The position numbers and the translations under genes were made by a program. DNA of 64,000 nt from Canna indica. Lineage: Eukaryota > Streptophyta > Magnoliopsida > Zingiberales > Cannaceae. The DNA lies in contig CP136893.1 of assembly GCA_034359265.1 (NCBI GenBank), positions 17,861,001 to 17,925,000 of the forward strand. Reading direction: 5' to 3'. This document shows, one piece after another, positions 14,593 to 25,646 of this stretch. The notes below the pieces were generated by a model. It saw only the letters and a list, made by a program, of their open reading frames with translations, searched no databases and had not been told where the DNA came from. How positions within the stretch are numbered: position 1 is the stretch's first letter; each line of letters opens with the position of its first letter.

Positions 14593-15213
14593 TAGGGATG
14601 TTCATGGGTCGGGTCGGGTCGGGTTTGGAGAAAAAATCAATCCGACCCGATCAACAAGCAACCGAATCGGGTCGAATTTTGAAGTAAAATTATTTGAATC
14701 CGATCCGATCCAACTCGTTTGAAATCGGATAATTGGGTTACCCGATAAATATATAAAAAATATATTTTTTTAAAAAAAATGAAACAACACGGGAAGACGT
14801 GCACCTTCCCGACGCGTCTGTTCTTGGGAAGACAAGGCTTCCCAAGATCTCCCCCAAGATCTCTTAAGAGATCTCGGGAAGACGAGAATGGCTGCTGCTT
14901 CTTGGAAAGAGGCAGCCCATGTGGCCGCCTCTTCTTCGATGCTTTTTGGGAAGACGCGGGCTGAAGCGACCCGCGTCTTCTCAACTTATTTATTTAAAAA
15001 GTTTTAAATATATATTTTTAAATAATAATAACAAAAATGTAATTAATCTGGTAATCGGGTTTCAAAACTTGAAACTTGAAACCCGACCCGATTATAGTCG
15101 GGTTTGAATAAATTGAACCCGACCCAACCCGATTACCCGACCCGGCCTGATTAATTCGGGTCGGGTCAATTTCTCAAGTTCATTGGGTCGGGTTTGACCC
15201 ATGAACATCCTCA
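14593..15213. mobile_element. Non-autonomous hAT-like element with 8-bp target duplication
   Basis: The ends are TAGGGATGTTCATGGGTC on the left and its near-exact inverted copy GACCCATGAACATCCTCA on the right. Flanking octamers are ACTACATA (14585-14592) and ACTATATA (15214-15221), 7 of 8 identical. TAGGG-type ends with 8-bp duplications are the hAT signature. The interior is GGGTCGGGT/ACCCGACCC subterminal repeats around a GC-rich core; no transposase. Confidence 0.75.
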
Positions 15214-15233
15214 ACTATATAGATTGTATTCAA

Positions 15234-15553
15234 GGGAAAATGATCAAATTTGCCCATGAAGTCTTGAAAAATGTGCAAATTTACCTCCTTAAATATGTCT
15301 TATGCCAAAATGACCATTATCTGTACATAATTGTCACATGTCATCTTATTTTTTCCACCATGACATCTTATGTGGCAGAGTTTCACTTGCCACGTTGGCT
15401 TTCGTTTGTTGACGTGAACTTCTGTTAATAAAAAAAAGAATTAAATTTGATTTAATTATGTAACAACAGAGACAATTTTTGGCCAAAAACATATTTAATG
15501 AGCAAATTTGCATATTTTCAATACTTTAGGAGCAAATTTGACATTTTTCCCAA
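15234..15553. repeat. Palindromic foldback MITE, copy 2
   Basis: It starts GGGAAAATGATCAAATTTG and ends with the inverted CAAATTTGACATTTTTCCC. The arms match those of copy 1 at 13,666-13,998. Only about 20 bp separate it from the end of the hAT-like element at 15,213. No coding sequence. Confidence 0.65.
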
Positions 15554-15945
15554 ATAAAAAGATAAGAAACATAAGATGTGATTGCGACAGAAAAGAAAAG
15601 AAGAAGAGGGGAGATGAGACGAGGGGTATTTTTGTTAATAAACAAAAAAAAAATCACTTTGGTGATAATTAATCTACTTAAGATATTTTTCATGGAGACT
15701 ATCTACATTGCTAGTTTTGTGGTAATCTAAATTACCAAGATAACATGGTTTGTTGGTAATTTGGTCCAGCCAAAGATATTAATGTAGTAGGCTCATGCAA
15801 TTTAAAATAAAATTCTCGATAATCTGCCAGATGGGTTGTACCAAATGCCAGTAATATGGTAATATGGCCAGATGGGTAGTAGGCCTACGTAATTTAAAAT
15901 AAAATTCATGAATAAATTATTTTGTACCAAATGTTAAAAAAAAAA

Positions 15946-16550
15946 AAAAAAGTTAGCATGCAGTGGTTAATACCAACAAGTATACTCATTGCCATTGATT
16001 AATCATGCTGGCCATCAATTGTGTTTGAATACCAGAAGACTAGTCTTACTTAAACTTGAGAAAACTTCCCGCATGACACAAGCCATGCAACAATCCCTTT
16101 GGGACCCATCCCAGATTATTATTATTATTTTCAAATAAAACCCCAAACTTATCACTTTCATATACGTACATATATTTTTTTCCGACACAATTAATTAATT
16201 AAAGCCATGGGGTGTGATTACTTAATCAGCTACTTCACAAGCTCGGTCAAAACCGCAAATTACAAGTGGTTTTAACTTTTAATGGGACTAATTAATTAAT
16301 TGAAACCGGAGTAGCTAGTTGAGGAACGAGTAATGATACCAAAGGAAGACGCGAAATCTTTTGTTCCGTCAGCATGAGGTTGAGAGACTTTCTACCAATA
16401 ATTACAAAATTAATAAGAAAATTATAACACGATCGATTTAGTAAAAATTTGCCAAAAATATTTACAGCACTGTAGACAAATTGCTATCAACACAAAATTA
16501 GACTCGACGACGCTGCTCTAATTAACATTAATCATCTCGATTAGTGAATT
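15946..16550. other. Intergenic / 3' flank of the small gene
   Basis: AT-rich single-copy-looking DNA with no ORF of note. The part nearest 16,550 probably contains the 3' UTR of the small minus-strand gene. Confidence 0.4.
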
Positions 16551-16700
16551 GAAAAGGAACACAGTTACGAGATCACTTGCAAGCAAACTTCTTCCCGGCC
16601 CCCACAACTCTTCTAAAACTGGAGGAGGTGGTGCAGAGAGAGAGAGAGATGAGTTGTACTCTCTCAACATATTTATACATGTCTTCTAGCTTCTTCGATG

Positions 16701-16907
16701 TCAGCGAGAGCCAGGAGTAGTCGAAGCTGGGCTTTCTCTGTCGCCGGCGTCGCCGGCGCCCCTCTGGGTGTCGACGCTCGAACTAGTAGAGCTGAAGAAG
16801 GAGGTGAATTCCTTGAAGATCTTGACCTTGATCTGCCCTCTCTTGGGGTGGGGGTTCCCTGCTGGCTTCTCGCGGTTCCCGGAATCTGTCGGGTTATCCA
16901 TCTCCAT
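16701..16907 (-). CDS. Small basic Ser/Lys-rich protein, 68 aa
   Basis: An intact single-exon reading frame with ATG at 16907, in a local GC-rich patch within AT-rich flanks. It encodes NPHPKRGQIKVKIFKEF followed by a Ser/Thr-rich tail (SSTSSSV) and ends TPGSR. The PKRGQIKxKIF phrase resembles a family of short uncharacterised plant proteins, but I cannot name a function. There is no signal peptide or membrane segment. Support for a real gene: a TATATAA box about 110 bp upstream of the ATG, a pyrimidine-rich leader (CTTCTT repeats), and coding-type composition. The opposite-strand ORF across it lacks such support. Confidence 0.6.
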   Translation of the reverse strand: MEMDNPTDSGNREKPAGNPHPKRGQIKVKIFKEFTSFFSSTSSSVDTQRGAGDAGDRESPASTTPGSR

Positions 16908-16916
16908 CTATAGTGA

Positions 16917-16918
16917 AG

Positions 16919-16949
<31 letters not shown>

Positions 16950-16951
16950 CG
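16917..16951 (-). repeat. GAA/CTT trinucleotide microsatellite in the leader of the small gene
   Basis: About eleven consecutive GAA units (plus strand), read as a CTT-type pyrimidine tract in the 5' leader of the minus-strand small gene. CT-rich leaders are common in plant promoters. Confidence 0.85.
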
Positions 16952-17015
16952 AGGCGGAGAGGATGCAGTGATTGGTGGGTGACGAGGGCGAAGGAATCAA
17001 GTTCAATCGATTCTG

Positions 17016-17022
17016 TTATATA
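17016..17022 (-). promoter_or_regulatory. TATA box (TATATAA) of the small gene
   Basis: TATATAA on the minus strand, 109 bp upstream of the ATG at 16907. This predicts transcription starting near 16,985. Confidence 0.6.
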
Positions 17023-17605
17023 GGGGGGATGGAAATGGATCGGGTATTGACGCAATTGAACCCGCAAACCCGTATCCCTTTTGGATCAGGATAAGAAGAA
17101 TGCAGAATGCAAAACATCACAGCAATCATAAATGGTAGACAAAAGAATGCAGTGAAAATGAACACACGCACACCAATTAAACACAATTCCGTAGGCACCA
17201 AGATGGATTGTAACTACACAGTGCAAGTTGCATACTCCACCCGTCCACCGCCCACGCTTTACTTTGGGTCCCACCTCGCTTCTAAGGTCAAAGCTAAAGC
17301 ACCATTTGTTCCCCACTTGGATGCCAATTTAATATCGTTTCATTTGGTTAAATCCAATTTATTATTTTTTAAAAAAAAATCAAACCAAATTCAAGTCCGG
17401 TTTTTGATCGAAGCGATTAAATTGATTATGATGGAATATCCAATCGATTTAAAGTTTTTGCCTTCATCCTAAATTAATGAAGGATTTAAGATATGATGAT
17501 CGGTGAAGCCATCAAATTAACAGCCTAGCGTTTGTTTTCATCCTTTGCCTTCATCAGTCCATCCACTTGAATAGTGGGAAGTGGGAGCAACCAAAGATCA
17601 TCGGA

Positions 17606-17623
17606 CATGCTGACGTCAGCATG
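17606..17623. promoter_or_regulatory. 18-bp perfect palindrome containing TGACGTCA
   Basis: CATGCTGACGTCAGCATG is identical to its reverse complement. The core TGACGTCA is the palindromic site bound by TGA-class bZIP factors (as-1 type). It lies about 590 bp upstream of the TATA box of the small minus-strand gene, within reach of its promoter. Binding is inferred from the motif alone. Confidence 0.5.
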
Positions 17624-17835
17624 CTTGCGTAATTTGCTTCCATCAGCTGATTGTGCAAGACTATTTTTATATAGTACGTACTCCATCGATTAATTAATTT
17701 CTATATTTTTTTTTCTCAAAATATTAAAACTTATGATTGGTTTGCTTAACTAAATCTGATTCAGTGAGATAAAATAGATAAATAATAGAATAATCTTATG
17801 ATAGTCCACATATTCCATTGTTTAATTATATATAT

Positions 17836-18055
17836 ATTTTTATAAATAATAGATGAGTCATAAAAAATTGATATGGAATATTATTCTTAATCGTCCATGA
17901 ATACTATTTCTTATCTCAACCTCACTAATAATATTTTTCATTTATTTCTGATTTTTTTTCTTCAATATGAACCTTTAAGATTCATTATAATTACATTAAT
18001 CAAATATATGATATCTAATATATATATATATATACAAACGACTCATTCCCACCTA
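17836..18055. repeat. Dispersed repeat, copy 1
   Basis: The stretch from TATAAATAATAGATGAGTC through AATATGAACCTTTAAGATTC to GACTCATTC recurs with few changes at about 22,404-22,612. No coding content. Confidence 0.7.
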
Positions 18056-19310
18056 AACTCCTCCCATCCTCTCAAATTTTTATCCTTCTCCTCAAACTTT
18101 TCTCACTATCCTCACCTAAATTTATCCTCCCAAATTTTTATCCCACTTAAATTCATAATAAAAAATTTACCCCACTTCATTATTTTCTCTATAATCACCT
18201 ATTTTGATATTTTTAATTTTTAATTTATTATTTTTTGAATAATAATTGTAAATATTTTTTATTTATTGAAGTTTTTTATATTAATTTTTGGGTTTGTTAT
18301 TGAAAAATGGTATTATTCAAAAACATATATGCATACTTATATTATATTTGATTTTTATCCATAAAAATCTTATTATTTTTGCATTTTTAATATTTTTAAT
18401 TATTGAAATTCGTATAAATTAATTTTTAATGTATATAATTAATTTTTGTATTATTTTTGTGTTTATGAAATATCATTTTTTTATTTTAAAAAATTTAAAT
18501 TATATATATATATATATGCAACATATCATTCCCGCCTAAATTCCATTCGCTTAAATTTTTGCCACTTTCCTAACTTAAATTTTTTCTTTCCAAATATTTA
18601 TCTCACTTAAATTTAGAATAAAAGTTTTTACCCCACTTATTTTCTCTATATCCATCTATTTTGATATTTTTAATTTTGTATTTATTTTTTTGAATAATAA
18701 TTATAAATATTTTTTATTTATTAAAGTTTTTTATATTAATTTTTGGGTTTTGAAATATCATTTTTTTGGTTTATTAATGAAAAATAATATTTCAAATTAA
18801 CCAAAGAAATTTATGTAGCTTAGAATAATTTAAATATTTTATTTTCTATTTTTTTCATTATATTATCTTATATTTATATTACATTTGATTTTATCTATAA
18901 AAATATTATTATTTTTGTATTTTTTAATTGTTGATCATTGAAATCTATATAAATTATTTTTTAATGTACATAATTATATTTTATATTACTTTTGCATTTA
19001 TGAAATATCATTTTTCTTTATTTCTGAAAAAAAAAATTAAATTATTTCAAAATTTTATTTTTGAATTAGTTATCTATATTTATAAATTTTTAATTGATAT
19101 ATTTTACTTTATATTTGCATTATATTTAATGTTTACCCTTAAAATTACTAATAATTTTCTATTTTAATTTTTCTATATATTTTATTGTCAAAAACCTATA
19201 TAGTATTATTTATTTTAAAATAGTTTTAATTTTTTTCTATTTTTAAATTCATTAGTTTAAATTTCTATTCAAAATTTTTTACTTTCAAGATGTATGCATT
19301 TTGAAACAAA
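18030..19310. repeat. AT-rich tract with an imperfect tandem duplication
   Basis: A block from about 18,030 (CATTCCCACCTAAA, then TTTTGATATTTTTAATTTT) to about 18,480 is repeated in diverged form from about 18,510 (CATTCCCGCCTAAA) onward. The remainder is extreme A/T sequence. ORFs here are low-complexity artefacts. Confidence 0.55.
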
Positions 19311-19320
19311 TTAATATCAC

Positions 19321-20040
19321 TAAGCCGGTTGCTGACCAGCCAGGCAGGGGGCAAATCAATTCTCGGCCCTTTAAGAAGATTCCTATCTATACCCCCACCT
19401 GATTATGAGCCCCCTTGCAGTAATTCTTCACCCAGTTCGTCCACTTCATCAAGCCATTTCTCGCCTCAACCCCCAAAATGGGAGAGGGGTACTTGACTAA
19501 TAGGGGGCAATTGCATCGCACCTGACTGTGAGGGACCTCTCGATACCGCCATATATTGAGTCAAAGGGGGGTTCACTTCGTCACTAGTGGCCGATTTCCC
19601 ATCGCGGAAGCCTTTTCCTAGTGCGCGGAGCCCCAACGAGGAAGGTGTTAGTGCTTTCTCATGGGATAAATAATGCTAATCCCTCTTTTTGTGCGACTCC
19701 TACGGGAAGAAGATAAGAAAACGCGAAGCGTTCTCTTGGTATCCCAACCTCTTGCTTCTAAAGACTGCCCTCTCTCGACTGGATTTTGGTCCAGCCTACT
19801 ACGAGGATCCCGTATCCCGTACATCGTCTTTCTCTCTCCTGGGTTCCCGTGGTTCCTACGCCGCCGCGTTTTCCGATCCTTTTCTTTTAGTGCTTCGACC
19901 CGAAGTGATAGCTTGACGCTAGTTCAGTGGATAAGATGGCTGCGCTCCAGCTCACTAAAGAATGGGACGGCAGTGGTCCGCCGGCAAGCTCGTTCTGATC
20001 TTGGACGCAGTACATTGGAATCCTGAAGCACCACCACGAA
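19321..20040. other. GC-rich island, probable organelle (mitochondrial) DNA insertion
   Basis: A sharp switch from about 20% GC to roughly 50% GC and back, about 720 bp, with phrases such as CCCCCACCTGATTATGAGCC and GCGAAGCGTTCTCTTGG that read like non-coding plant mitochondrial DNA. No codon structure suggests a nuclear gene; two overlapping short ORFs cross it. The assignment rests on composition and style, not on a match. Confidence 0.45.
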
Positions 20041-20817
20041 CGCTCTTATTGATATTTTATTTATAAAAAGATAGTTACAACTTTAAGATTTATATCTTAT
20101 TGATATTATATTTTGTATGTCACGCTATCTCATTAGTTAAATAAATCATTACTAAGCGGACGTCCACCCGCCATCTCTCTTGGTTATTTAACTACTGACA
20201 TGGAGCACAAGTATGTTGGGTGGGGTGGATTGCTGATGTGTCAATTATATTTTTTTATTATAATTTGAGTTGCTGACTAGGTTGCCGATCCACATCAACA
20301 GCGCTACGTCAGTGCTTAAATGGTAAAATTAACATTGATTTAACGGTGGTATATTATTAAAACGAAATCAAATTAAGTTGAAGTATATTATTGATACAAA
20401 TAAAAACTCAAATATAATTGAAAAAAATTCTAAAGTTTGGGATACATAATGTAATTAACCCAAATTTATATTACACTAGAAGTGAATGATACAACGGTGA
20501 AAGAGTAAGTATCACTCCCTCTCACTTATGGTGCAAGAGTAATTATCTACAATCACTCCTTACTCTCACTTTAGAGTATTCACTCTTTAGCATAATTCAT
20601 TGACTTTTGCTTCACTTAGGTTGCTAGCATGGTGTCCCAAGTACCCTATTTATAGGGAATGAACGACGCTTAATGAAAATTCATGGTTGCTTCTTTATAA
20701 TCGTGGAAGGTTCTAGAAGTTTCTAAAAAAATTATTACCAAGAAAAATAATTATATGAGATATTTCTAGAAGCATGAAAAAGTTTCTAGATGATGCAAGA
20801 GAGGAGGTGATGCTTCT

Positions 20818-21231
20818 CTAACACTCCTCCATAGCATCAACTCTCTTTTCTTCTAATCTCGAGTTGTGCTTAAAATTCCTTGAACTTCGATGTGCTAAGT
20901 CATTTGGTGAATATATATGCAATTTGCTTGTCGGTCTTGATTTTTGTGATTTTAATTTTCTCTTGGTGAATTCTTTAGCTTCCTCAATGGTATCCTTGGC
21001 ATTTTCTTTTGATTTTTCTCTACTAATCTTGGTGTAGTCAAAGGCTCCTTCACCCATATCAAGTGCTACTTTATTGACATCCTGAGCTTTAATCATGACC
21101 AGTGGCGGATCCACTATAGGCCCAAGCAGTGGCCCCCACTGAAATAAATTTTTCTCAATGGGGCCTACAGTGGATCCACCACTGAGGCTGTCCAACTTGG
21201 AGTGAAAGAAGTAGCTATGATGCATTGTCAA
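20818..21231 (-). pseudogene. LEA-like fragment with foldback insertion, copy A
   Basis: An open frame of 137 codons whose middle part reads AQDVNKVALDMGEG, then EKSKENAKDTIEEAKEF. This Lys/Ala/Glu-rich, repeat-like pattern resembles group 3 LEA proteins (LEA_4 11-mer type). Upstream residues GGSTVGPIEKN to PIVDPPLV come from an inserted inverted repeat (21,101-21,183), so the frame is a chimera. No matching promoter or full LEA repeat set is seen. Probably a gene scrap kept open by chance. Confidence 0.45.
21101..21183. repeat. 83-bp foldback inside the LEA-like frame, copy A
   Basis: Left arm AGTGGCGGATCCACTATAGG and right arm CCTACAGTGGATCCACCACT are inverted copies around a short spacer. 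The same structure lies at 24,252-24,334. Confidence 0.8.
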
Positions 21232-22403
21232 TTCCTCATAAATATAGACTAAAGCGATATAAAGAAGTTCTAATATTATTAAGCTAAGAAATAAATACTC
21301 TTGCTTCTCTATTTAATGTACATGACTGACTTTCACCATGATTAGCATAAAAACAATAGGGACGCCCTAGATGGATCATATGTTGTGGCCGTAACTCTTC
21401 TATTTCACATTCTATATATATTATTATTATCACTCAGACAACGCTGCCACGGTGTCACATCTTGCCCGTCCATCTTCTTGACTTCCTCCACAGTCTTTCA
21501 TCGGCTGGTCTTCCTCCCGAACTGCATAGCGGTGCCGACGTCTTCTTGTGCATCTTCCTGTGCGGCACAACTGTGCGTCTTCCTCCCCCAATCCTCCGTT
21601 GTGTTTTCCCGTCCGTCCAACGCCATTGTGCGTCACTTTGAGAGTTGCAGTCTTCCGCCGACATCACACAAAGCCACTATGCGTCTAGGACGCTGGACGC
21701 GATTTCCTTCCTCCCGTCATCGTGCGTTAATGTGATAGAAAGGAGCCATCAATAGAGTTTATTATAAATTAAGGTATCTCTTCCTAAATTATGAAATTAC
21801 CAAGTGGTGAAAAATCTATTAATATCTAGAAGTCAAATGTGGCGATCAAGGATGTTGACAGAAAGGAGGCTATCAAGTTTTGTTCTGTTGACTGTTGGAC
21901 TAATATATTTATCATTGTTGGACTAATCTATTTATCACCTTAATTAGCCCATTCTGGATTCATTTTATTAACGACGCACATCATTTTATTTATCACTTAT
22001 TCTAATACATTTTGACAGAGCATTCAAAGCCATCCTTCCTCTCGTGAAGACATGCCATCGTGGCGAGCCGACGACTCCGGTCACGTCGAATCTCATCCTC
22101 GCGAAAACCGTTACTCTTGTATCACATTCTTTTTTGCTCCAACCTCGTACGTTGTACGGTATTTTTATCGCATTCTTCAGGTGGTAAATTTGATAATTTG
22201 ATCAATTGTTTTAGTTCAACATTATCTACTGTTTTAGTTTAATTTTTAGCAATTATTAATTTACTCAATATATATTTCCTTTTAGTTTAATTATGGATAA
22301 ATTACTTAAAAGAAAGCGACAACAATGATGAATCTAGTTTCAAAAATAAAACACAATCACAATACAAAAATTTATGAAGACTCGTCGAGACAAGCATATT
22401 ATA

Positions 22404-22612
22404 TTTTTTTATAAATAATAGATGAGTCATAAAAAATTGATATGGAACATTATTCTTAATCCATGAGGAATACTATTTCTTATCTCAACCTCACTAACAA
22501 TATTCTCCATTTATTTCTGATTCTTTTTTTCTTCGATATGAACCTTTAAGATTCATTATAATTACATTAATCATATATATAAACAAGAAATGACTCATTC
22601 TCGCCTAAACTC
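22404..22612. repeat. Dispersed repeat, copy 2
   Basis: Matches 17,836-18,055 (same order of phrases, a few substitutions and small indels). It lies just after duplication copy A. Confidence 0.7.
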
Positions 22613-23045
22613 ATTGTATATAAGGCATGTAATTTTAACTTAGCTTCTACTTTGGAAATATAAGGCATTGTATATGATTTTCAAATATGGAATTTATAGT
22701 TGAAAAAACTCTATTCGTGTAAATTTAAACTTAACTTCTGCCATTTCCATGTTGCTCAGGCATTCACGAGTGCTCATGGGATATGTGAAATTAAAAGAGT
22801 GTCAAAAGTTTTGGGGTCAGAAACACTATCCAAAAACTATTGGTCAAGTTATGTTTTCTTAATCAAAATGTGTGTTGTGTTTGTATTTTAGTCAAATTAT
22901 GTGTTTTGATAAGACTAAGTCAAATATCTCCCAACCTCCTTTTAATTACTTGCTGTTCATCCTACATGCATGATACACATTATTTTAGATCATAAGTTGA
23001 ATGTGTAGAGTACACAAGCGGAAGCAAATTGATATAATTTATAGT
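22613..23045. other. Intergenic DNA, nothing recognised
   Basis: AT-rich, with one short plus-strand ORF of 63 codons without any motif. No element ends seen. Confidence 0.5.
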
Positions 23046-23721
23046 GTTAATTACATTACTCGAACTTTGTAGCTTTTTTCAATTATATTCCAAGTTTTTA
23101 TATGTATCAATAATATATACTTCAATTTTGATTTCGTTTCAATAATATCTCATTGTTAACACAATATTAATTTTACCATTTTATTGCTGACGTGACATTG
23201 CTAATGTGGTCAATAACCTAGTCAACAACTCAAATTATAATAAAATTGACACATTAGCAACTCACCCCACATAATATACATGTGGTCCATGTCCACGCCA
23301 GCAACTCAAATTATATTTAAAAAATAAAATTGATACTTCAGCAACCCACCCCACCTACCCCACCTGATATACTTGTGGTCCCCATCCACGTCATTAGTTA
23401 AATAAATCATTACTAAGCGGATGTCCACCTGCCATCTCTCTTGGTTATTTAACTTCTGATATGAAGCACAAGTATGTTGGGTGGGGTGGGTTGCTGATGT
23501 GTCAATTATATTTTTTTTATTATAATTAATTTGAGTTGCTAACTAGGTTGTCGATCCACATCAACAACGCTACGTCAGTGCTTAAATGGTAAAACTAACA
23601 TTGGTTTAACGGTGGGATATTATTAAAACGAAATCAAAGTTGAAGTATATTATTGATACAAATAAAAACTTGAATATAATTAAAAAAAATTCTAAAGTTT
23701 GAGATACATAATGTAATTAAC
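23046..23721. mobile_element. Palindromic TIR element (MITE-like), complete copy
   Basis: The left end GTTAATTACATTA and right end ATGTAATTAAC are inverted. Inner phrases also mirror each other: ATGTATCAATAATATATACTTCAA on the left against TTGAAGTATATTATTGATACA on the right; likewise AACTCAAATTATAATA against TATTATAATTAATTTGAGTTG. The right half is shared with copy A of the 2.2-kb duplication (to about 20,460), which lacks the left half. Non-coding. Confidence 0.65.
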
Positions 23722-23968
23722 CCAAATTTACATTACACTAGAAGTGAATGATACAACGGTGAAAGAGTAAGTATCACTCCCTCTCACTTATGGTGCAAGA
23801 GTAAGTATCTACAATCACTCCTTACTCTAATTCATGGTTGCTTCTTTATAATCGTGGAAGGTTCTAGAAGTTTCTAAAAAAACTATTACCAAGAAAAACA
23901 ATTATATGAGATATTTCTAGAAGCATGAAAATTTTTCTAGACGATGCAAGAGAGGAGGTGATGCTTCT

Positions 23969-24382
23969 CTAACACTCCTCCTTAGCATCGACTCTCTTTT
24001 CTTCTAATCTCGAGTTGTGCTTAAAATTCCTTGAACTTCGATGTGCTAAGTCATTTGGTGAATATATATGCAATTTGCTTGTCGGTCTTGATTTTTGTGA
24101 TTTTAATTTCCTCTTGGTGAATTCTTTAGCTTGCTCAATGGTATCCTTAGCATTTTCTTTTGATTTTTCTCCACTAATCTTGGTGTAGTCAAGGGCTCCT
24201 TCACCCGTATCAAGTGCTACTTTATTGACATCCTGAGCTTTATCCATGACCAGTGGCGGATCCACTGTAGGCCCAAGTAGTGGCCCCCACTGAAATAAAT
24301 TTTTCTCAATGGGGCCTACAGTGGATCCACCACTGAGGCTGTCCAACTTGGAGTGAAAGAAGTAGCTATGATGCATTGTCAA
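23969..24382 (-). pseudogene. LEA-like fragment with foldback insertion, copy B
   Basis: Counterpart of the 20,818-21,231 frame with the same length and start. The LEA-like part reads AQDVNKVALDTGEG and EKSKENAKDTIEQAKEF. Here the residue before AQDV is Lys, giving a DKAQDV phrase closer to LEA proteins than in copy A. The frame also spans the inserted foldback (24,252-24,334). Confidence 0.45.
24252..24334. repeat. 83-bp foldback inside the LEA-like frame, copy B
   Basis: Arms AGTGGCGGATCCACTGTAGG and CCTACAGTGGATCCACCACT; equivalent to the copy A foldback, with a more perfect pairing. Confidence 0.8.
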
Positions 24383-25646
24383 TTCCTCATAAATATAGAC
24401 TAAAGCGATATAAAGAAGTTCTAATATTATTAAGCTAAGAAATAAATACTCTTGCTTCTCTATTTAATGTACATGACTGACTTTCATCATGATTAGCATA
24501 AAAACAATAGGGACGCCCTAGATGGATCATATTTTTTGTGCCGTAACTCTTCTATTTCACATTCTATATATATTATTATCACTCAGACAACGCTGCCACG
24601 GTGTCACATCTTGCCCGTCCATCTTCTTGACTTCCTCCACAGTCTTTCATCGGCTGGTCTTCCTCCCGAACTGCACAGCGGTGCCGACGTCTTCTTGTGC
24701 ATCTTCCTGTGCGGCACAACTGTGCGTCTTCCTCCCCCAATCCTCCGTTGTGTTTTCCCGTCCGTCCAACGCCATTGTGCGTCACTTTGAGAGTTGCAGT
24801 CTTCCGTCGACATCACACAAAGCCACTATGCGTCTAGGACGCTGGACGCGACTTCCTTCCTCCCGTCATCGTGCGTTAATGTGACAGAAAGGAGTCATCA
24901 ATAGAGTCAATTATAAATTAATGTATCTCTTCCTAAATTGTGAAATTATCAATTGGTGAAAAATCTATTAATATCTCGAAGTCAAATGTGGCGGTCCAGG
25001 ATGTTGACAGAAAGGAAGCTATCAAGTTTTGTTCTGTTGACTGTTGGACTAATATATTTATCATTGTTGGACTAATCTATTTATCACCTTAAGTAGCCCA
25101 TTCTAAATTCATTTTATTAACAATGCACATCATTTTATTTATCACTTATTCTAATACATTTTGATAGAGCATTTGGAGCCATCCTTCCTCTTGCGAAGAC
25201 ATGCCAACGCGGCAAGCCGGCGACTCCGGTCACGCCGAATCTCATCCTCGCGAAAATCGTTGCTCTTGTATCGCATTCTTTTTTGCTCCAACCTCTTACG
25301 TTGTACGATATTCTTATCGCATTCTTCAGGTGGTAAGTTTGATAATTTGATCAATTGTTTTAGTTCAACATTATCTACTGTTTTAGTTTAATTTTTAGCA
25401 ATTATTAATTTACTCAATTTATATTTTCTGTTTAGTTTAATTATGGATAAATTCCTTAAAAGAAAAACCACTAAATGATTAATCTAGTTTCAAAAATAAG
25501 ACAATCACAATACAAAAATTTATGAAGACTCGTCGAGATCGGCTATACAAAAATCTTGTTCCGAAAAAAAATTACAACGATTTCAAAACATGAAGACTCG
25601 TCGAGGTCGGCTATCAAAATTAGATTGAACTTAAAGTCATAAAAAT

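Larger units (their letters stand above)
13266..15945. mobile_element. Nested block, possibly one degraded TIR element with later insertions
   Basis: The left side carries GTGTTTGGTGCATTGCCAAA followed by AGATTACCGGTAAT-type phrases; the right side (about 15,700-15,930) carries GTAATCTAAATTACC and TTTGTACCAAATG in opposite sense. This arrangement suggests the two ends of a single PIF/Harbinger-style element split by the insertions listed separately at 13,666, 14,593 and 15,234. The ends are degenerate and I could not identify a target duplication. Confidence 0.3.
20130..22395. repeat. 2.2-kb direct duplication, copy A
   Basis: Begins CATTAGTTAAATAAATCATT and ends near TTTATGAAGACTCGTCGAG; nearly the same sequence runs from 23,391 to about 25,540. 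Copy A keeps about 110 bp (around 20,572-20,685) missing from copy B. It starts part-way into a palindromic element that is whole only around copy B. Confidence 0.85.
23391..25540. repeat. 2.2-kb direct duplication, copy B
   Basis: Same order of sequence as 20,130-22,395 with scattered substitutions; about 110 bp shorter because of a deletion near 23,826. It starts inside the palindromic element 23,046-23,721, which suggests that copy A derives from this locus or from a relative that carried the element. Confidence 0.85.

Noticed and set aside
14637..14984. ORFs on both strands in the core of the hAT-like element
   Set aside because: The GC-rich interior of a 621-bp non-autonomous element; no transposase motif in either frame.
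16698..16913. Plus-strand ORF over the small gene
   Set aside because: It lies antisense to the minus-strand frame, which has the TATA box and leader in the right place; the plus side has neither.
19900..20000. tRNA-like phrase TAGTTCAGTGGATAAGATGG in the GC-rich island
   Set aside because: It resembles a D-arm, but I could not build an acceptor stem, an anticodon arm or a T-arm around it.
21385..21735. ORFs on both strands in the duplicated segment (also 24,522-24,884)
   Set aside because: Overlapping frames on both strands in a C-rich patch, no recognisable domain; the frames differ in length between the copies.
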